Assembly (NCBI RefSeq): GCF_030694085.1 | Contig: NZ_JAUXZE010000073.1 | Coordinates: 149,269-213,268 of the forward strand | From: Tabrizicola sp. | Lineage (GTDB): Bacteria; Pseudomonadota; Alphaproteobacteria; Rhodobacterales; Rhodobacteraceae | DNA length: 64,000 nucleotides | Reading direction: 5' to 3' | Shown: piece by piece, positions 50,954 through 60,094 of the stretch | How the letters are laid out: every line of letters begins with the position of its first letter | How positions within the stretch are numbered: position 1 is the first letter of the stretch | The notes under the pieces: generated by a model | Seen by the model: only the letters and a program-made list of their open reading frames with translations | Told to the model about the DNA's origin: nothing | Database searches by the model: none | Program-made: the position numbers and the translations under genes

Positions 50954-51586
50954 ATGTCCAGTCGCCCGCCATTCGAGTTCAACATCAGCGCCGCCGCTGA
51001 CAAGAAGCGCAAGAAAACCGGGCGGCGCGGGATGTCCGGGGCGTTCGATACCGCGGACAAGCCCTGCGATTACCCGGGTTGCAAGGAGAAGGCGGCGTTC
51101 CGCGCGCCGAAATCGCCGGACCTGCTGGATGAGTTCTTCTGGTTCTGCAAGGACCATATCCGCGAGTACAATCTGAAATGGAACTTCTTCCAGGGCACCA
51201 CGGACGAAGAGTTCCAGAAGTTCCTGGACAAGGACCGGGTCTGGGAGCGGGAGACCAAACCCTTCAGCCGGATCGGTGACGGCAATGCCTGGGCGCGGCT
51301 GGGGGTGAATGACCCGATGGCGCTTTTGGGCGAGAAGGCGACGCAGAACCCAGGGCGGCCGAGTTCGGCCGCGACGCGGAAACTGCCGCCGACCGAGCGG
51401 AAGGCGATCGAGATCCTGGATGCCCGCGACACGATGTCCAAGACCGATATCCGCAAGGTCTACAAGGGGTTGATCAAGGTGCTGCACCCCGACATGAACG
51501 GCGGCGACCGCAGCCACGAGGAGCAGCTGCAAGAGGTCGTATGGGCCTGGGAGCAGATCAAGGACAGCCGGTACTTCCGGGACTAG
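50954..51586 (+). CDS. DnaJ-domain protein
   Basis: 210 aa from ATG 50954 (an earlier in-frame ATG is at 50924). The J domain is at the C-terminus, with the HPD tripeptide in IKVLHPDMNGGDRS preceded by KTDIRKVYKGL, unlike classic DnaJ where it is N-terminal. The N-terminal part has a CDYPGCKEKAAFRAP motif that may bind zinc, and FFWFCKDHIREYN. J domains stimulate Hsp70, so it is probably a co-chaperone with a special substrate. Its stop overlaps the msrB stop. Confidence 0.88.
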   Translation: MSSRPPFEFNISAAADKKRKKTGRRGMSGAFDTADKPCDYPGCKEKAAFRAPKSPDLLDEFFWFCKDHIREYNLKWNFFQGTTDEEFQKFLDKDRVWERETKPFSRIGDGNAWARLGVNDPMALLGEKATQNPGRPSSAATRKLPPTERKAIEILDARDTMSKTDIRKVYKGLIKVLHPDMNGGDRSHEEQLQEVVWAWEQIKDSRYFRD

Positions 51587-52029
51587 GCGGGTCGGAAGGT
51601 CAGCGCGGCACCGTTCATGCAGTAGCGCAGTCCGGTGGGCTTGGGCCCATCCTCGAACACATGACCGAAATGGCCGCCGCAGCGGCGGCAATGGACTTCG
51701 GTCCGCGCGCCGAAAAGGCCGCCGTCTTCTCGGGTGCGGATCGCATCCGGGAGCGGTTGCCAGAACGAAGGCCAGCCAGTGCCGCTGTCATATTTCGTCC
51801 TGGACGAAAAGGCGGCAAGGTCGCAGCCCGCACAGTGGTAGGTGCCGGGGCGCTTTTCCAGGTTGAGCGGGCTGGTGTGCGGGCGTTCGGTCGCTTCCTC
51901 ACGCAACACCTCGTAGGCCGTATCGGAGAGGCGGGCACGCCATTCGGCCTGGGTCAGGGTGAATTCGAAGGTGTCGGCCCGGGCCATCGGGGCGGCGAGG
52001 ATGGTGAGAAGAAAGAGGCGGCGGTGCAT
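51583..52029 (-). CDS. msrB: Exported peptide-methionine (R)-S-oxide reductase
   Basis: 148 aa from ATG 52029, with AAAGGACC upstream. A signal peptide (MHRRLFLLTILAAPMARA) suggests a periplasmic location. MsrB hallmarks are SGTGWPSFWQPL, the two zinc CxxC pairs (CAGC and CRRC) and the catalytic Cys in GLRYCMNGAAL. It reduces methionine-R-sulfoxide in oxidised proteins. A far longer open frame to 52896 runs antisense to cobS and is not the gene. Confidence 0.93.
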   Translation of the reverse strand: MHRRLFLLTILAAPMARADTFEFTLTQAEWRARLSDTAYEVLREEATERPHTSPLNLEKRPGTYHCAGCDLAAFSSRTKYDSGTGWPSFWQPLPDAIRTREDGGLFGARTEVHCRRCGGHFGHVFEDGPKPTGLRYCMNGAALTFRPA

Positions 52030-52203
52030 GCGGGGTCCTTTCGTCTTGCAGGGTATGCCCAAGCTACGCCGGCACGAAGTCGCAAGTTTCAGGGTCACGC
52101 AAACGGGAAGACGGCCCTTCCCCTTGAACCCCCCGGCGTTATGTTCCAAGGATGACCGGGTGCGGTGCAATGGGGCGCTGCCGGCGAAAGATGGACCTTC
52201 ACG

Positions 52204-53178
52204 ATGCTGGATCAGGCGATGAAACCGACCGAGGAAATCTCGGTCCGCGATGTGTTCGGGATCGACACCGACATGCGTGTGAAAGGCTTCGCCGAGCGGA
52301 CCGATCGGGTGCCGGAGATCGACACGACCTACAAGTTCGACCCGGATACGACTTTGGCGATCCTGGCGGGCTTTGCCTATAACCGCCGGGTCATGATCCA
52401 GGGTTATCACGGGACGGGGAAATCGACCCACATCGAGCAAGTGGCGGCGCGGCTGAACTGGCCTTGCGTGCGGGTGAACCTGGACAGCCACATCAGCCGG
52501 ATCGACCTGATCGGCAAGGACGCGATCAAACTGCGCGACGGCAAGCAGGTGACCGAGTTCCATGAGGGGATTCTTCCGTGGGCGTTGCGCAACGCGGTGG
52601 CCATCGTGTTCGACGAATACGATGCGGGGCGGGCGGACGTGATGTTCGTGATCCAGCGGGTGCTGGAGCATGACGGAAAGCTGACGCTGCTGGACCAGAA
52701 CGAGATCATCACGCCGAACCCCTATTTCCGGCTGTTCGCGACGTCCAACACGGTGGGTCTTGGCGATACCACGGGACTTTACCACGGGGTCCAGCAGATC
52801 AACCAGGCCCAGATGGACCGCTGGTCCCTGGTCGCGACGCTGAACTATCTGAGCCATGACGCGGAAACCGCAATCGTGCTGGCGAAGAACGCGCATTACA
52901 ACACCGACAAGGGCCGCAAGGTCATCAGCCAGATGGTCACCGTCGCGGATCTGACCCGGACTGCCTTCATGAACGGGGACCTGTCGACGGTGATGTCGCC
53001 CCGGACGGTCCTCAACTGGGCCCAGAACGCCGAAATCTTCCGCAACGTGGGCTATGCCTTCCGGCTGACCTTCCTGAACAAGTGCGACGAGCTGGAGCGC
53101 CAGACCGTGGCCGAGTTCTACCAGCGCTGCTTTGCCGAGGAGCTGCCGGAGTCGGCGGCCAGCATGGCGATGAGGTAA
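52204..53178 (+). CDS. cobS: Cobaltochelatase subunit CobS (AAA+ ATPase)
   Basis: 324 aa from ATG 52204. The AAA+ core shows Walker [10 protein letters not shown] and Walker [10 protein letters not shown], followed by [19 protein letters not shown]. CobS with CobT drives cobalt insertion by CobN into hydrogenobyrinate a,c-diamide in aerobic cobalamin synthesis. The stop is immediately followed by the GTG start of a nuclease lipoprotein gene. cobT lies about 1.8 kb downstream instead of adjacent. Confidence 0.96.
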   Translation: MLDQAMKPTEEISVRDVFGIDTDMRVKGFAERTDRVPEIDTTYKFDPDTTLAILAGFAYNRRVMIQGYHGTGKSTHIEQVAARLNWPCVRVNLDSHISRIDLIGKDAIKLRDGKQVTEFHEGILPWALRNAVAIVFDEYDAGRADVMFVIQRVLEHDGKLTLLDQNEIITPNPYFRLFATSNTVGLGDTTGLYHGVQQINQAQMDRWSLVATLNYLSHDAETAIVLAKNAHYNTDKGRKVISQMVTVADLTRTAFMNGDLSTVMSPRTVLNWAQNAEIFRNVGYAFRLTFLNKCDELERQTVAEFYQRCFAEELPESAASMAMR

Positions 53179-53637
53179 GTGCGGAGGGTTTGGCAGAGCC
53201 GGGCCCTCGCCTCGCTTCTCGGGGTCTACCTTGTTGCAGGATGCGTTCCGTCGACCGATGGGATCACCGCCAGCCCTTCACCTGCCGAGGGCAATGGTTG
53301 CCGGGTCACCTATATCGCCGACGGCGACACTGTGCACATGGCCTGCTCCGGCGCGGGTGAAGTGAAGGCGCGGCTTCTGGGATACGATACGCCCGAGGTC
53401 CATTCTCCAGGCTGCGGTGCTGAGCTTGCAGCAGGTCGGCAAGCCACGGCCATCCTGCGCCAGATCATCCAGTCGGGACCCATCACGGACGCACGTTTTC
53501 AGGGGCTGGACCGCTATGGTCGTTCATTGGTCCGGCTGGAAGTCGGTGGACGGGATGTCGCGCGACAGATGATCTCGACGGGTTATGCCGTGCCATACTC
53601 TGGCGGCGCCAGCCCGATCTGGTGCCGCATGCTGTGA
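53179..53637 (+). CDS. Lipoprotein with staphylococcal-nuclease (SNase-like) domain
   Basis: 152 aa starting with GTG directly after the cobS stop. The lipobox LVAGC puts a lipidated Cys at about residue 22. SNase features are YIADGDTVHM, ARLLGYDTPEVHSPGC (the Arg and Asp near the active site) and LDRYGRSLVRLEV. A membrane-anchored nuclease in the envelope is expected; calcium-site residues look intact. It sits between cobS and cobT but has no evident link to cobalamin. Confidence 0.85.
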   Translation: MRRVWQSRALASLLGVYLVAGCVPSTDGITASPSPAEGNGCRVTYIADGDTVHMACSGAGEVKARLLGYDTPEVHSPGCGAELAAGRQATAILRQIIQSGPITDARFQGLDRYGRSLVRLEVGGRDVARQMISTGYAVPYSGGASPIWCRML

Positions 53638-53736
53638 GGGCGAAGGCTGGAACCGCCCTGAGCGATCCGCAGCCTCTGTAGATTTTCGTTCTCATTCTGC
53701 CTTGAAAACGTGCGGCTTTCAGCGCCCAATGCTGAA

Positions 53737-54108
53737 ATGGCGCGCGGTTTGGAAACTTTTCTGGCTGCTCTCGCTGTGGGGTTTGTGGCTGACAGCCCCG
53801 CAACGGCCGACCCGCTTTTGCGACAGTTCGCCATCTGCACCGGGCGCTATTCGGCGCTGGTGGAGCATCAGTGGCTTGTGGATGGCCCGGCCTCCGAAGG
53901 CTCGGCCGGGGTGCGGGACAGTCTTTGGACGCTGGCTGAGGCGGTCGCAGGGCCGGCCGAAGCCGCAGCCGCGATGGGGTGGCGCATCGATGCCAAGGTG
54001 GCGCAGCGGGGGCTTCTGGACCGGGCGTATTTTGCACGTGACGCGGCGGCAGAAAAAAGGTCGGCGCAGCTTTTGCAAGCCTGCGCCGACCTGATTGGTC
54101 AATCTTGA
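53737..54108 (+). CDS. Small exported protein of unknown function
   Basis: 123 aa from ATG 53737 (GTG 53710 is nine codons upstream in frame). A signal peptide is likely (MARGLETFLAALAVGFVADS followed by PATA). The mature part has DPLLRQFAICTGRYSALVEH and a later QLLQACADLIG, giving two cysteines. I know similar short proteins in Rhodobacteraceae but no function. It converges with the FMN reductase gene, 16 bp apart. Confidence 0.7.
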   Translation: MARGLETFLAALAVGFVADSPATADPLLRQFAICTGRYSALVEHQWLVDGPASEGSAGVRDSLWTLAEAVAGPAEAAAAMGWRIDAKVAQRGLLDRAYFARDAAAEKRSAQLLQACADLIGQS

Positions 54109-54124
54109 AACTTCCGCGAGAAGC

Positions 54125-54709
54125 TTAGGCCTTGGCGGCTTTGGTCGCCTTGGCCCACCAGATCACGTCATCCAGCATGGCCGTCGCCGACGGAGCGATC
54201 GAACCTTCGATGTCCGCGAGGTTGCCCGAGCCACCGAAACCGGGGTGCACCTTGAAGAAGTCACCGCCGCCGATGCGGACATTGTTGCGGGTGGGAACCA
54301 TCTGCAGCTCGACGCCAATGTTCTGCAGGTGACCCAGCGCGTTGGCGCCGCCCATCGAGCCATAGGCGACAGCGCCCATCGGCTTTTTCGCCCATTCGAC
54401 ATAGGCCTGGTCCAGGGCGTTCTTCAGGACCGCAGTGATCGAGCGGTTGTATTCGGCCACGACGAAGATGTAGCCGTCGAATTCACCGACTTTCTTCTGC
54501 CAGGCAACGGCTGCCGGGTCCTGCGAGGGCGCCCAGGCGTTCGAGGCGACTTCGGCGAAGAAGGGAAGCGGGTGGTCGCGGAGGTCCACGACCTCGACAT
54601 CGATGTCGCCACGGGCATCGGCCTGAGCCTTGATCCAGGCGGTCGGGATGTCGGCAAAACGGGTCGGGCGGGTCGACGACACGATGATCGCGATTTTCGG
54701 ATTGGCCAT
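54125..54709 (-). CDS. NADPH-dependent FMN reductase
   Basis: 194 aa with a flavodoxin-like fold: IAIIVSSTRPTRFADIPTAW (phosphate-binding loop of FMN), then FVVAEYNRSITAVLKNALDQ, the family signature, and VAYGSMGGANALGHLQ. Relatives reduce FMN, azo dyes, chromate or quinones with NAD(P)H. The 240-bp region upstream (54710-54949), shared with the divergent cobT, shows no element I can name. Confidence 0.9.
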   Translation of the reverse strand: MANPKIAIIVSSTRPTRFADIPTAWIKAQADARGDIDVEVVDLRDHPLPFFAEVASNAWAPSQDPAAVAWQKKVGEFDGYIFVVAEYNRSITAVLKNALDQAYVEWAKKPMGAVAYGSMGGANALGHLQNIGVELQMVPTRNNVRIGGGDFFKVHPGFGGSGNLADIEGSIAPSATAMLDDVIWWAKATKAAKA

Positions 54710-54949
54710 TGATCAGGCTCCTCGGCTGGAATTGAATTCTGTGCGCTGTTATCTGGGGCCTGGGGGTCCTCTGCCAACTCCTCAGGGCCGCGCCGGGTCT
54801 GTGCAATGGCGCACGTGAGGCATGTGGGATTGCCTTAGGGTGTCTGTCGGCCCCTGCGCAGCCCCGGGTCTGATGCTCGGTCGGCTTTTCCTGCCCACAG
54901 GCTTTCGGTCGGGCTTGCCGATGCCGGGAGGGGGTGCTTTATCTTCGCT

Positions 54950-56818
54950 ATGAACAAGCCCACCGACAATCCCGCCGATCCCTTCAAGAAGGCCCTGGCC
55001 GAGGCCACCCGCACGATGGCGGATGACCCGGAAATGTCGGTGACCTATTCGGTCGACCCGGCGGGCATGAACAAGGAGGGCGTGCGCCTGCCGCAGGTGT
55101 CGCGCCGGATGACGCGGGACGAGGTGCTGCTGGCCCGCGGGACGGCGGATGCCTTCGCGCTGCGGCGTCGGTATCACGACGACGGCGTGGCCGCGCGCTA
55201 TGCGCCGACAGGTCCCCTGGCGCGGGACATCTACGAAGCAATGGAGAACGCCCGCTGCGAGGCGGTTGGCGCGCGTGACATGCCTGGGACGGCAGGCAAC
55301 ATCGACGCGAAGATCGCGCATGAGGCGGACCGCAAAGGCTATGGTCAGGTGACTCAGGCGTCGGAGGTGCCGCTCCCGGTGGCGGCCGGGTACCTCGTGC
55401 GTCAGATGGCGACGGGGCGGGCCCTGCCGAAATCGGCGGAGCATGCCGCAGACCTCTGGCGCGGCTTTGTCGAGGAACAGGCGGGGGCAACGCTGTCGAG
55501 CCTGGACGATGTTCTGGCCGACCAGGCGGCCTTTGCCCGGCTGGCGCGGAAAGTCATCGCGGATCTTGGGTATGGCGACCAGCTGGGCGATGACCCGGAC
55601 GCGCCCGAGGATGCGGGCGACGACCAGGCGGAGGAAGATCAGGACAGCCCGGATTCGGCGGGGGATGAGCAGGAGGAGAGCGAGGACTCCGAAGCCTCGC
55701 CCGAGCGGAGCCAGGAAGAACAGCAGGACCAGTCCCAGGCGCAGGTCACGATGGAAGACAGCGCCGACATGGAGCAGGGCGACGAGGCGGAATTGCCCGA
55801 GGGCGAGGCGCCGCTGGAGCCGCCTCCTCCGGCGCCCTATTCGGATGCGGACCCGAACTATTCCGTCTATACGACGGACTTCGATGAAGAAATCAAGGCG
55901 GAGGAGTTGGCTGAACCGGCCGAGCTGGAACGGCTGCGCGCCTATCTGGACCAACAGCTTGAACCCCTGAAGGGCGCGGTATCGCGGCTGGCGAACAAGT
56001 TGCAGCGCCGGTTGCAGGCACAGCAGAACCGGTCGTGGCTGTTCGATCTGGAGGAAGGCACGCTGGACGCAGGCCGTCTGGCGCGCGTGGTGGCGAACCC
56101 GACGACCCCCTTGAGCTTCAAGCAGGAGAAGGACACCGAGTTTCGCGATACCTGCGTGACGCTGCTTCTGGACAACTCGGGCTCGATGCGGGGGCGGCCG
56201 ATTTCCATCGCGGCGATCTGTGCCGATGTGCTGGCGCGGACGCTGGAGCGGTGTTCGGTGAAGGTGGAAATCCTGGGCTTTACCACACGTGCCTGGAAGG
56301 GCGGGCAGTCGCGCGAGCGGTGGCTGGCACAGGGCCGGCCACAGATGCCGGGGCGGCTGAACGACCTGCGGCACATCATCTACAAGTCGGCGGATGCTCC
56401 GTGGCGGCGGGTGCGGCCGAACCTTGGGCTGATGATGAAAGAGGGTCTTCTGAAGGAGAACATCGACGGCGAGGCGCTGGAATGGGCACATCGGCGGATG
56501 CTGGCCCGACCTGAAGCGCGCAAGATCATGATGGTGATCAGCGACGGGGCGCCGGTCGACGATTCAACTTTGTCGGTCAACCCCGCGAATTACCTGGAGA
56601 AACATCTGCGCGACGTGATTTCGATGGTCGAACGCCGCCGCGCGGTGGAGCTGATCGCCATCGGGATCGGGCATGACGTGACCCGCTACTACCAGCGCGC
56701 GGTAACGATCACCGATGTCGAGCAGCTGGCCGGCGCGATGACCGAGCAGCTGGCAGGCCTTTTCGAGGTGGACCCGAAGAAGCGCGCCCGGGCGCTGGGG
56801 ATGCGGCGGGCGGGGTAA
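54950..56818 (+). CDS. cobT: Cobaltochelatase subunit CobT
   Basis: 622 aa. The C-terminal von Willebrand A domain has the metal-binding motif [13 protein letters not shown] (about residues 405-417). A long acidic, flexible stretch (residues about 215-300, dominated by Asp, Glu, Ser and Gln) precedes it, as in other CobT proteins. It joins CobS in the ATP-driven cobaltochelatase for cobalamin synthesis. It begins 1772 bp after the cobS stop, with a nuclease, an unknown exported protein and a convergent reductase between. Confidence 0.95.
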   Translation: MNKPTDNPADPFKKALAEATRTMADDPEMSVTYSVDPAGMNKEGVRLPQVSRRMTRDEVLLARGTADAFALRRRYHDDGVAARYAPTGPLARDIYEAMENARCEAVGARDMPGTAGNIDAKIAHEADRKGYGQVTQASEVPLPVAAGYLVRQMATGRALPKSAEHAADLWRGFVEEQAGATLSSLDDVLADQAAFARLARKVIADLGYGDQLGDDPDAPEDAGDDQAEEDQDSPDSAGDEQEESEDSEASPERSQEEQQDQSQAQVTMEDSADMEQGDEAELPEGEAPLEPPPPAPYSDADPNYSVYTTDFDEEIKAEELAEPAELERLRAYLDQQLEPLKGAVSRLANKLQRRLQAQQNRSWLFDLEEGTLDAGRLARVVANPTTPLSFKQEKDTEFRDTCVTLLLDNSGSMRGRPISIAAICADVLARTLERCSVKVEILGFTTRAWKGGQSRERWLAQGRPQMPGRLNDLRHIIYKSADAPWRRVRPNLGLMMKEGLLKENIDGEALEWAHRRMLARPEARKIMMVISDGAPVDDSTLSVNPANYLEKHLRDVISMVERRRAVELIAIGIGHDVTRYYQRAVTITDVEQLAGAMTEQLAGLFEVDPKKRARALGMRRAG

Positions 56819-56888
56819 AGGGGGCCGTCGACCCCCTCGGAGCTGACGCTCCTCACCCCCGAGGATATTTGGTCAAAGATAGAAAGGC
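56819..56888 (+). repeat. Hairpin-rich intergenic element ending in the GATATTTGG motif
   Basis: AGGGGG (56819-56824) pairs with CCCCCT (56832-56837), GGAGC (56839-56843) with GCTCC (56848-56852), and CCCCCGAGGATATTTGG follows. The GAGGATATTTG word is shared with copies A and B of the structured repeat, but the rest differs, so it is a shorter relative or separate family. It fills the cobT-pepP gap and supplies the AAAGG ribosome-binding site of pepP. Confidence 0.6.
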
Positions 56889-56895
56889 CTGCGGG

Positions 56896-58695
56896 ATGTT
56901 CCAGAGCTTCGAGAGCCATGCCTCGCCGGATCAAGGCCCGCCGCGGTTGGCCGCTTTGCGGGCGAAGCTGGGGGCGATGGGAATTGCCGGGTTCATGGTT
57001 CCCAGGGCGGATGTGCATCAGGGCGAATATGTGGCCGCCCGGGACGAGCGGCTGCAGTGGCTGACAGGGTTCACCGGGTCTGCCGGGTTCTGCATCGTGT
57101 TGCCCGAAGAAGCCGGTGTGTTCATCGACGGGCGGTATCGCACACAGGTGAAGGCTCAGGTGGATCTTGCGGCCTACACTCCGGTGCCTTGGCCTGAAGT
57201 GAAGGCGGGCGACTGGATACGGGAGAAGCTGTCGGCGGGCGTGGTGGGGTTCGATCCCTGGCTGCACACGGCGGACGAGATCGACAAGCTTGAGAAATCG
57301 CTTGAGGGAATCGGCGTAAGCCTCTCTGCAATCGATGAAAACCTTGTGGACGCGATCTGGCCCGACCAGCCTGATGCGCCCTGCGGCAAGGCTTTCGTGC
57401 ATCCGGTGGAACTGGCCGGGGAACACCATGACGCCAAGCGCGCCCGGCTGGCCGAGGGACTGCGGAAGGCCGGGCAGAGGGCAGCGGTGGTGACGCTGCC
57501 GGATTCGCTGTGCTGGCTGCTGAACCTCCGGGGGGCCGACGTGCCAAAGAACCCGGTGCTGCAGGGTTTTCTTGTGCTGCATGATGACGGGCAGGTGGAC
57601 CTGTTCGTCAACTCTGCAAAGCTGGATGCGGACGTGCGGGCGCATCTGGGGCCCGCGGTCCGGGTGCATCCGACAGAGGGCTTTGCCCAGGCGCTGAAAA
57701 GCCTGACCGGATCGGTGCGGGTGGACAAGGGGACGGCTCCGCTGGCGGTTTCGGACATTCTGAAAGGCGCGGGTCTGGACGTTGTCTGGGGGGATGATCC
57801 CTGCCGTCTGCCCAAGGCCTGCAAGAATACCGCCGAGATCGCCGCCACGCGCGAAGCGCATCTGCGCGACGGGGCGGCTATGGTGGAGTTCCTGCGCTGG
57901 CTGGACGAAGCTGCGCCCAGTGGCGGGCTGACCGAGATCTCGGTGGTGCAGGCGCTGGAGGGCTTCCGGCGCGCCACCAATGCGCTGCATGATATCAGCT
58001 TTGACACGATCTGCGGCGCGGGTCCGCACGGCGCGATCATGCACTACCGGGTGACGGAGGAAACGAACCGGCCCGTCGGGCAGAACGAACTGCTTCTTGT
58101 CGATTCGGGGGCGCAGTATCTGGACGGGACGACGGACATCACCCGCACCGTGGCGGTGGGTGATCCAGGCCAGGAAGCGCGGGAGTGCTATACGCGGGTC
58201 CTGCAAGGCCTGATCGCGATCAGCCGGGTGCGGTTCCCGAAAGGCTTGCCGGGCCGGGACATCGACGCGCTGGCGAGGTTCAACCTGTGGGTAGCGGGAC
58301 AGGACTATGATCACGGGACGGGGCATGGCGTGGGGGCCTTCCTGTCGGTACACGAGGGGCCGCAGCGGATTTCGCGCGTCTCGGAGGTGCCGCTGGAGCC
58401 CGGCATGATTCTGTCAAATGAACCGGGTTACTATCGCGAAGGGGCCTTCGGCATCCGGCTGGAGAACCTGATCGTGGTCGAGGAGGCCCCTGCCCTTGGC
58501 GACAACCGGGCACAATTGTCTTTCGAGACCCTGACCTTTGTCCCCTTCGACCGCCGCCTGATCCTGCGCGAGGAACTGTCGCCAGGCGAGGTTCGGTGGC
58601 TTGATGCTTATCATTCGATGGTGCTGGAAAAGCTTGCCCCTCGGGTCGCGGGCGCTACCCTTGCCTGGTTGAGGCACGCCTGCGCCCCGATCTGA
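56896..58695 (+). CDS. pepP: Xaa-Pro aminopeptidase (M24 family)
   Basis: 599 aa from ATG 56896, seven bases after AAAGG. The long form has two creatinase-like N-terminal domains and the pita-bread catalytic domain. Metal ligands are seen in LLVDSGAQYLDGTTDITRT (two Asp), HGTGHGVG (His), LSNEPGYY (Glu) and FGIRLENL (Glu). The enzyme removes N-terminal residues preceding proline. The three-domain length resembles eukaryotic-type aminopeptidase P rather than E. coli PepP (441 aa), so the gene symbol is by function. Confidence 0.93.
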   Translation: MFQSFESHASPDQGPPRLAALRAKLGAMGIAGFMVPRADVHQGEYVAARDERLQWLTGFTGSAGFCIVLPEEAGVFIDGRYRTQVKAQVDLAAYTPVPWPEVKAGDWIREKLSAGVVGFDPWLHTADEIDKLEKSLEGIGVSLSAIDENLVDAIWPDQPDAPCGKAFVHPVELAGEHHDAKRARLAEGLRKAGQRAAVVTLPDSLCWLLNLRGADVPKNPVLQGFLVLHDDGQVDLFVNSAKLDADVRAHLGPAVRVHPTEGFAQALKSLTGSVRVDKGTAPLAVSDILKGAGLDVVWGDDPCRLPKACKNTAEIAATREAHLRDGAAMVEFLRWLDEAAPSGGLTEISVVQALEGFRRATNALHDISFDTICGAGPHGAIMHYRVTEETNRPVGQNELLLVDSGAQYLDGTTDITRTVAVGDPGQEARECYTRVLQGLIAISRVRFPKGLPGRDIDALARFNLWVAGQDYDHGTGHGVGAFLSVHEGPQRISRVSEVPLEPGMILSNEPGYYREGAFGIRLENLIVVEEAPALGDNRAQLSFETLTFVPFDRRLILREELSPGEVRWLDAYHSMVLEKLAPRVAGATLAWLRHACAPI

Positions 58696-58706
58696 AGGAG
58701 GCACCA

Positions 58707-59048
58707 ATGGCCGAACACATCACAATTACCGCAATCGCCGAGCCAGTCACGGTCAGCGTTGGCGGCGTAACCCTTGGCGAAAGCCACAAGGCGCTGGAGC
58801 TGAAGGAGGGGAGCTATCCCCCCGTCACCTATGTCCCGCGCGAAGATATCGACATGTCGCTTCTGAAGCGGACCGAGAAGTCGACCACCTGCCCATGGAA
58901 GGGTCGAGCCAATTACTATTCGGTCCGGGGCGAGGACGCGGTGCTTGAAAACGCCGTCTGGACCTACGAGGAGCCGCTCGCGGATGTGGCCCCGATTGCA
59001 GGGCACCTGGCCTTCTATACCGACCGGGTCACCGTCAGGCGCGGCTAG
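58707..59048 (+). CDS. DUF427 family protein
   Basis: 113 aa, a single DUF427 domain: KALELKEGSYPPVTYVPRED, then CPWKGRANYYSV and VWTYEEPL. The family adopts a small beta-barrel of unknown function. GAAGGAG precedes the start, 11 bp after pepP, so the two are probably one transcript. Its end overlaps the convergent sufE gene by 14 bases. Confidence 0.88.
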   Translation: MAEHITITAIAEPVTVSVGGVTLGESHKALELKEGSYPPVTYVPREDIDMSLLKRTEKSTTCPWKGRANYYSVRGEDAVLENAVWTYEEPLADVAPIAGHLAFYTDRVTVRRG

Positions 59049-59445
59049 CGGCCTCTTCGCGGATGCGCTGGACCATCGCGCGCACCCCGTTCGAGCGCTG
59101 GCTGGACAGGTGTTCGTTCAGGCCCAGGCGGCCAAGTTCGGCCGTGGCGTCGATCCTGCCGACCTCGGCCAGCGGAACGCCTGAATAAAGCGCGTGGAGG
59201 ACCGCGATCAGGCCGCGGACGATCATCGCATCCGAGTCGCCCTGGAAGTCGAATTTGCCCCCGTCGACCATCGGTCGCAGCCAGACCTGGCTGGCACAAC
59301 CCTGCACCTTCAGCGCCGGGACCTTGAAGCTGTCGTCCAAGGGAGGCATCGCCTTGCCCAGTTCGATGACATGGCGGTAGCGGTCTTCCCAATCATCCAG
59401 GAAGTCGAAGGTTTCCGCGATCTCTTCGAAGGCTTCGGTGGCCAT
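59035..59445 (-). CDS. sufE: SufE-family cysteine desulfurase acceptor
   Basis: 136 aa from ATG 59445, with GAAGGAG upstream. The conserved sulfur-accepting cysteine is in VQGCASQVWLRP, followed by FQGDSDAMIVRGLIAVLHAL. SufE takes persulfide sulfur from SufS for iron-sulfur cluster assembly. The suf operon is not in the window, so this is a stand-alone copy. It overlaps the convergent DUF427 gene. Confidence 0.93.
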   Translation of the reverse strand: MATEAFEEIAETFDFLDDWEDRYRHVIELGKAMPPLDDSFKVPALKVQGCASQVWLRPMVDGGKFDFQGDSDAMIVRGLIAVLHALYSGVPLAEVGRIDATAELGRLGLNEHLSSQRSNGVRAMVQRIREEAASRA

Positions 59446-59567
59446 GCGCTGCTCCTTCTGTCCGGGGTGAGGTAAGCCCGCCGAGGCCAAAGGTCCAGTC
59501 CAGAGAAGCGCTTTTCAAATGCGGTCCCATCGGCTACCCAAGAGGCAGTTGTTCAGGATACTCACCC

Positions 59568-60026
59568 ATGCCTCTTTCCCGCCGTCTTGTCGTTCTTGGC
59601 CTTGGCCTGACCCTTGCGGGCTGTGGCGGGTTGCGAGACAGCAGGCTGAACCCCTTCAACTGGTTCCGACGGTCCGAGCCGCGCGAGACGATCGTGCTGC
59701 CCGGTAAGGAAACCGATCCGCGGGGTCTGGTCCAGACGGTGCTGTCGATGGAGGTCGAACCGATCCCCGGCGGTGCGGTGATCCGCGCGCGCGGACTGAC
59801 GCCGACCCAGGGTTGGTGGAATGCCGAGCTGGTAGCGCGCGATCTGGGCGACGACGGCGTTCTGGTCTACGAATTCCGGCTTCTGCCCCCGACCGGCCAG
59901 ACGGACGTCAACACCCAGCGGTCACGCGAGATAGACGTCGCGATCTACATATCGGACGTAAAGCTGCAGAACGTCAGCGAAATCGTGGTGCAGGGCGCAA
60001 CCAACGCACGTTCGGCGCGGCGCTAG
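59568..60026 (+). CDS. Lipoprotein of unknown function
   Basis: 152 aa with a lipoprotein signal and lipobox LAGC (Cys 19). The mature protein has a short LNPFNWFRR segment after the anchor and a beta-rich domain (VLVYEFRLLPPTG, REIDVAIYISD). The NPFNWF pattern is typical of a Rhodobacteraceae lipoprotein group of unknown function. It is convergent with rnd. Confidence 0.75.
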   Translation: MPLSRRLVVLGLGLTLAGCGGLRDSRLNPFNWFRRSEPRETIVLPGKETDPRGLVQTVLSMEVEPIPGGAVIRARGLTPTQGWWNAELVARDLGDDGVLVYEFRLLPPTGQTDVNTQRSREIDVAIYISDVKLQNVSEIVVQGATNARSARR

Positions 60027-60094
60027 AGGGGCGCTCCTCGTGCGACTGCGTCTTCTCGTCGCAAGCGCGGCGTGACGAAATCCGCAACGCGCCG

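Noticed and set aside
54782..56491. 569-residue open frame antisense to cobT (and similar long antisense frames opposite valS, pstA and glcB)
   Set aside because: These are high-GC shadow frames: basic, Pro/Arg/His-rich composition, no family motifs, and complete overlap with well-supported genes.
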